DNA of 64,000 nucleotides. Source: Eriocheir sinensis (Eukaryota > Arthropoda > Malacostraca > Decapoda > Varunidae). Position numbers and translations under genes: made by a program. The DNA lies in assembly GCF_024679095.1 (NCBI RefSeq), contig NC_066571.1:685320-749319 (forward strand), in the 5' to 3' direction. Every line of letters begins with the position of its first letter. Position 1 is the first letter of the stretch. Under the pieces are notes generated by a model. It was not told the origin of the DNA. It searched no databases and saw only the letters and a program-made list of their open reading frames with translations. Positions 58,723 to 64,000 of the stretch are shown one piece after another.

Positions 58723-61709
58723 ATGTTTCCTTTTAATAATGTTTCTGATGAAGATTTGATGGATGTTTTTAATTTCGATGAAATATTCAGGCAAGAAATT
58801 TATGAAAGCTTTGATCCGTTAAGTGTGCAAGATAACAATTATAACAATGATATCGATGTCAATCAGTTTTATATAAGATCTAGAAACATTAACTTTCCTA
58901 AATCTGAATATATTTTTCTTCATAATTTATCTTCTCTTTGTAACAATAGTGATTTTAATTTATTAACACTGAATGTAAGATCCATATCCACCAATTTCCA
59001 ATATTTCAAAGACACTGTACTGTCTGACAATGTAATTTATGACGTGCTTGGTTTCACTGAAACCAGGCTCGACGCAGGCATTTCTACATTGTATTCTTTG
59101 ACAGCATATGAAATGTTCACAAATAACAGGAACAGGTATGGTGGGGGTGTGGCTGTTTACGTCTCGAACAGGTACACAGGTCATAAAGTAATTGAATTCA
59201 GTCGAATGGAGACATTTATTGAGAGTGTGGCAGTGGAAGTAAAATTTAATGGTAAAATATTTTTATTTATATGTATATATAGACCTCCTCAAGGTAATGT
59301 GAATAATTTTCTTAATGTTCTCAATGAAATTTTAACTACTGCAAAAGATAAAAATCCTAGTGAAATATTTATTTTTGGAGATTTAAATATGAATTTATTA
59401 CATAATAATGACGATAACATTCAGGACCTTATGAATTTAATGTATAGTTATTCCCTGTTTCCACTTACAACCCTGCCAACACGAGTTACGGCCACATCCG
59501 CCACCCTTATAGATCACATTTGGTCCACATGTGTTGAGAACAACGTAGGAAATTATGTAATCAAAACAGATATTACTGATCATTTTCCAGTGATATCTTT
59601 ATTTAAATGTAACAATATTCCATCTCCTCCCACATTCATAACGAAAAGAACGTTCACCCAGGAAGCTTTAGACACATTTAGTGCTGCACTTTCTCACACA
59701 GGTTGGTCTGATGTTATAAACTGTATATGTCCTAACAACTCCTATAATCTATTTTACAACAATTTCAAAACAAATTATGATAATTGCTTCCCTAAGAAAA
59801 CAATTAAAGTTAGTAACAAAAATAATCGCAGTCCACACATTACTCCAGCATTAAAGAAGAGCATTAGAGAAAAACATAGACTTGAAAAACTAGCATATAA
59901 ATGGCCTTTAACTTTTCAAGAGCAATATAGGACTTTCAGAAATAGACTAACATCACTTTTAAAAGAAGCAAAGAAGAAGTATCACCAAGACCAACTATTA
60001 GCTAGCCAAGGCAACCCTAAGTCTCACTGGAAGTCAATAAATAGCTTATTAGGTAGATCTACAGATGGTAAAAACAGTGAAATTGAGCTACGATCAATTT
60101 GTTACAACATTCCAGATAAATTTAATGAACATTTTTTGAAAGCAAGTCAGCAAGCAGCAGAAACTGTAGGTAATGAATTTTTAAATTATTTACACAACTC
60201 TCCCAATTTTTCTATGTATTTATTTCCTGCCACAAACTTAGAAATTGAAAAATATATTACGGCATTTAAAACTTCTTCCTCCGGATTTGATGATATTTCC
60301 CCAATTGTTTAGAAACGCACAGCTAATAATATATCCATTCCATTAACACACATAGTGAATCTGACGTTAAAAACTGGAATATTTCCGGATGCACTTAAAA
60401 AAGCCAAAGTTGTACCACTACTTAAATCAGGCAGTAGATCCGATATTAAAAACTATAGACCTATTTCAATACTTCCAGCATTTAGCAAGGTTTTTGAAAA
60501 AGTTATTACTTCCCGTCTTGTAATTTTTTTTGAAAACAATAATCTACTCACAGACTACCAGCATGGGTTTAGGGCAGGTCGTTCCACAGAAACAGCTATT
60601 TTACAGTTCATATCTAATGTATATCAGTATTTAGAAAAGAAACATTATTTAATTGGAATATTTTTAGATTTATCTAAGGCATTCGATACATTGAATCACA
60701 AAATTTTATTGAGTAAGCTAAGTCACTATGGCGTTAGAGGTAGTCCCTTAAAACTATTTGAAAGTTATTTAACCAATAGGTCACAAGCTGTATATTGCAA
60801 CGCCACGTATTCTTCTTTTAGGGCAATCAACAAGGGTGTACCGCAGGGGTCAATATTAGGACCGATACTCTTTCTCATCTATATAAACGACATTGTTAAT
60901 GTAAGTTCTAAATTCAAATATACGATTTATGCTGACGATACAAATCTTTTATTAAATAATGTAAACATTAACGATCTTCATGTAAATTTAGTTACAGAAC
61001 TAGAAAAAAATAATTATTGGACTAAAATTAATGAATTGAGTCTGAATATTGCAAAAACTAATTACATATTTTTTCAAAATCGTTCATTACAATATAACAT
61101 TCCTTCTATAACCATAGAGGGAAACACATTAGACAGAGTAAATTTCACAAAATTTTTGGGTGTTTACATACATGAGAATATGAATTGGAATCAACATATT
61201 TCATTTGTCACAAATAAATTAGCAAGGATGTGCGGTATTTTATACAAAGTCCGCAGTAATCTCACACCTGAATCCCTCACTAGTATTTATTACACACTTT
61301 GTTATCCCCATCTCACCTATTGTGTATCAGTCTGGGCCTGTACTTGGCAGTCCTTCATTAAGATATCAGTAGCTCAAAATAAAATTTTTAGGTGTATATT
61401 CTATATGAGTAGGTTTGAGTCAACACGAAATTTAATTAATACACAAAATTTTCTTAGTTTTCCAAATATTCATAAATATTTTTTTTATTGTTAAGCATTT
61501 ACAAGTGCCTTACACAGTATTGTGGAGGTCAGCCTTTCAGACTGGTACACACATCATACAACATTCGAGGTAATGATATCAATCTCATATGTCCACAGTT
61601 CAGAACTTCTCTCTTTAAGCACAGTATATTATACTCAGGTCCCCAAATGTGGAATTCATTGCCTCTACATATTAAGACTCTTCTCAATCATATAAATTTA
61701 TCCATTTAA
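58723..61709 (+). pseudogene. ORF2 endonuclease-reverse transcriptase, two lesions
   Basis: The ATG at 58723 follows the trinucleotide array. Endonuclease: LLTLNVRSISTN, VLGFTETRLDAG, GGVAVYVSNRY, ICIYRPPQGN, FIFGDLNMNLLHN, TDHFPVISLF. RT: SSGFDDISPIV, KAKVVPLLKSGSRSDIKNYR, DYQHGFRAGRSTET, GIFLDLSKAFDTLNH, GVPQGSILGPILFLIYINDI and IYADDTNLLL (about 60927). The end carries GPQMWNSLPLHI with the stop at 61707-61709. Lesions: in-frame TAG at 60310-60312 and a one-base loss in the T8 run at about 61479-61486. Everything else is open and catalytic residues are intact. Confidence 0.9.
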
Positions 61710-61798
61710 AAAAAATCTGTGAAAACTTATTTATATAATTGTCAAAGTAGTAATCAAATGTAGTGTGTGGTATGAACTTAGTTTCACAAGTGTAATGT

Positions 61799-61845
<47 letters not shown>

Positions 61846-62103
61846 GATATTGTTATTGTTATTGTTATTCTCAGCAACATATTATTATAATTATTCTTAT
61901 TGTTCTATACGTTAGTTAATAATATATTAGGTACCAATTTTGTGCCAATGTAAACATTAAATAAAATAATATAATTCCATGTCTGTCGGGAAGCTTCGGC
62001 TTGACAGGCTGTGCCATTGCCATGTTTTATGTTATGTTTATATATAACAATATTCTTATATTTTAAAGGCAATAAATATTTACTTACTTACTTACTTACT
62101 TAC
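61710..62103 (+). other. 3' UTR of the LINE
   Basis: AT-rich, with (ATT)n (61801-61845), an AGGCAATAAATATTTACTTA segment combining a polyadenylation-like signal with the start of the ACTT tetramers. Confidence 0.75.
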
Positions 62104-63186
62104 ACACACAACCTAACCCAGTCCTTGAGGGTACTTGTAATAACCTCTACAGGGGTGACTAAGGAGAGACTCCACTCCTTCCAGGTGCCAGGAACAGTAA
62201 CACACTTCACAACACTAACACAATATGTATATACTAAAAGCCCCAACCCACTCCCACACACAACAGGTTACAGTAAGGACCAGCTAACCTATCTAACTTA
62301 AGTTAAAACCATGTGGTGGAGATGAGGTTCGATACTTAGCGTGCACGTGGTCAGCCAAAGGACGAGACACTCCTCTCAGCTCCTGCCCGGAGCCCGCTTG
62401 CAGCGCAAAGACACTCCTGGTGGGGCAGCTAGGGCCCTCTGCATGTGGTCGGCGATGAAACTGCCCCAGAAACCTTCACGGACACATGCAGACACAGGAG
62501 GAAGCCGGCTGGTAGCAGCGTAAACACCACAGGCAGAAGGAGGGAACGCGTGCAGACGCTACGAGGTCAGGAACCACAAGGCCAAGCCCGGCCAGCAATG
62601 GTCACCGCGGGCAAGCGCGGAAGAACACACAACCCCGCACCTCGCACACACATCAGGGTACTTTGTCATGCTAGCATGCAACATATATGTAAGCAGGAAT
62701 TATCCTGCTATCCACTTCTACTCCGATGGGCGTCCTGTAAATTCAAGCTCAGAATTAACAGATGATGAAAGAAAAAGAGAGAGGGATGAGCCAACACTGT
62801 CTGGCAACTCCGCGCCAGCCGCGGGGCACAGGTCTCCATCCGCACTGCAACTAGTTACATCCATCCAAGGCTGCTGTGGGATAAACGTAACGTTAGTAGG
62901 ATGTATGACGAGCCAGGGACACCTCTGGACACCCTGCAACATGAAATAAGCGGCATGACACTCAGATGATTACTGGTATATCAAGGATGGAGGCATGCTG
63001 ACACTGGAAGAAAACGTATCACTATCAGAGAAAACGGTGTGTCATGGGGCAGACCGTGACACTCGCCCTCACAAAGAAAATTTTATCCTGGAAACAAATA
63101 AATTAGCGTACAGATAAAATTTGAAAATCCTAGCTTGCCCTAGTTACATGATAGCACAGTGGACTGTCCTCGGGTGCTTTCACACA
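62104..63186. other. Unassigned sequence between LINE and Gypsy fragment
   Basis: No coding motif recognised. Might include non-coding parts of the Gypsy element that enters from the right, but no LTR pair or primer-binding site could be shown within the window. Confidence 0.4.
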
Positions 63187-63248
63187 TAAGCTTCTTGAGG
63201 GTAAAACCTCCTGGTCTTGTATCACCAGGAGGAAACTCCTGAAGCTTA
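63187..63248. repeat. Long two-stage hairpin
   Basis: Outer stem TAAGCTTC (63187-63194) with GAAGCTTA (63241-63248); inner stem CCTCCTGGT (63207-63215) with ACCAGGAGG (63224-63232), loop of eight bases. Confidence 0.85.
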
Positions 63249-63479
63249 CGGGGAGGTCCCCTCGGACACAGCTAGGGTCAAACACCCACATTTAGTATTT
63301 TTTGTGTGGTGTAGTGTCTGTTGTACACAGTGTAAATGGGACATGAGTGTGTGTTGACAATAATGCATCATAGACAACCACAACAACCACTTCCATACAG
63401 TCCAGCACCAGTAGCTACAACATGCGACTCTTGAGCGGCACTTTTCCTCGTATGACGCCTTGACACGGGGAGGTTGAGA

Positions 63480-64000
63480 ACACTGCTGTTACATGTACGA
63501 GTACATCCTGCCGGAGGGGCTAACCTGAGGCGCAGGAGGGCCCTCATACGACCAGACCATCCATCCAGCTGCTGCACCATTAACCAAGTCTGGTTCTCCC
63601 CCTTCAACAAGGCGAGACAGAAGGTCGGCACCCACATTGCTAGTTCCCTTGATGTATCGGATGCTGAAGAGAAACTGCTGCAGGTAGAGGCCCCATCGGG
63701 TGAGTCGAGCGTTAGTCGTCCTACTTGGCCGCAGGTGAGTCAGAGGCATATGGTCCGTCTCCAGCACGAAGGAAGCACCGTACAGGAAAAAGTAGAACTT
63801 CTTGATGTCCTCGACCACGGACAGGCACTCCTTTCAACAGTGCTGTAGTTCCTCTCCACTGCCTTGAACCTCCTGCTGTGGTATGCGACAGGGTGCAGTT
63901 CTCCATCCAATTCCTGAAGTAGGATGGCGCCCAGGCCATCCTCCGATGCATCCGTCCGCAGTACAAAACCCTTTTTGAAGTTGGGCAGCTGGGGAATCGG
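63480..64000 (-). pseudogene. Ty3/Gypsy pol fragment (RNase H region), enters from the right edge
   Basis: On the minus strand, in two frames: VLRTDASEDGLGAILLQELD (about 63965-63905, RNase H start with its first Asp), HPVAYHSRRFKAVERNYST, then VVEDIKKFYFFLYGASFVLE, TDHMPLTHL and ARLTRWGLYLQQFLFSIRYI with SNVGADLLSRL (about 63610). This is the Ty3/Gypsy RNase H and its C-terminal tether. A frameshift lies near 63830. After DLLSRL the frame continues to a stop near 63489 without integrase, so the 3' part is lost or diverged; the RT would lie beyond the window. Confidence 0.85.

Larger units (their letters stand above)
56660..62103 (+). mobile_element. Non-LTR retrotransposon with L1-type ORF1, nearly intact
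   Basis: Leader (about 56660-56865), intact ORF1, a spacer with a trinucleotide array, ORF2 with two visible lesions, and a 3' UTR with (ATT)n (61801-61845), AATAAA (about 62070) and terminal ACTT tetramers (62079-62103). The clade is not certain; terminal tetramers and the ADDT-type RT fit the CR1/L2 assemblage. The 5' boundary is approximate. Confidence 0.85.

Overview
The window looks like a repeat-rich eukaryotic intergenic region. I found no convincing host gene, tRNA, rRNA, operon or CRISPR array. The mixture of CR1-like, Jockey-like, I-like and RTE-like non-LTR retrotransposons, hAT and Ty3/Gypsy remnants and very long (CT)n, (TA)n, (GT)n and (TCC)n microsatellites suggests an arthropod, most plausibly a decapod crustacean. 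That is inference; no host marker gene is present.

Layout. 0-4.4 kb: a nearly full-length but decayed CR1-like element (family A, minus) inserted into an older repeat whose uninterrupted copy lies at 5.5 kb. 4.6-8.4 kb: short LINE fragments, a LINE 3' tail and a weak SINE candidate. 8.6-15.6 kb: a long I-like LINE (minus) with gag-like ORF1 and EN-RT-RNase H ORF2, decayed, with its zinc-knuckle region copied in inverted orientation into its own ORF1. 17.3-20.6 kb: an RTE-like LINE (minus) broken by a 5'-truncated family A copy flanked by a perfect 14-bp target duplication; a Gypsy integrase remnant follows. 23.6-26.2 kb: decayed Jockey-like LINE. 27.7-30.8 kb: possible hAT-related MITE and an internally deleted hAT transposase ending in a recognisable right terminus.

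30.8-44.7 kb: CR1-like families B and C alternate head to tail on the plus strand, separated by pyrimidine microsatellites. A Jockey-like LINE with an uninterrupted 1049-codon EN-RT ORF (39.4-42.6 kb, minus) sits inside the last B element.

45.0-50.8 kb is the most unusual part. A 2.9-kb core with imperfect inverted ends of about 130 bp carries a 649-codon ORF whose conserved acidic motifs resemble the XPG/FEN (PIN-like) nuclease fold, followed by a Cys-rich tail. Arrays of one 130-bp satellite flank it in opposite orientations (about 6 copies left, about 11 right).

51.5-56.6 kb is a 5-kb polypyrimidine domain. 56.7-62.1 kb is a LINE (plus) with intact L1-type ORF1 and an ORF2 showing only two obvious lesions, with a trinucleotide array of nearly 600 bp between them. 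The window ends in a Ty3/Gypsy RNase H fragment (minus).

The coding sequences here serve retrotransposition or transposition rather than a host pathway: zinc-finger or esterase ORF1 proteins, apurinic-type endonucleases, reverse transcriptases, RNase H, integrase, hAT transposase and the nuclease-like protein. Layering is readable from nesting: family A into an RTE-like LINE, a Jockey-like LINE into CR1-B, and a poly(A) retroposon into CR1-B. All calls were made by eye from translations and repeats, without database searches.
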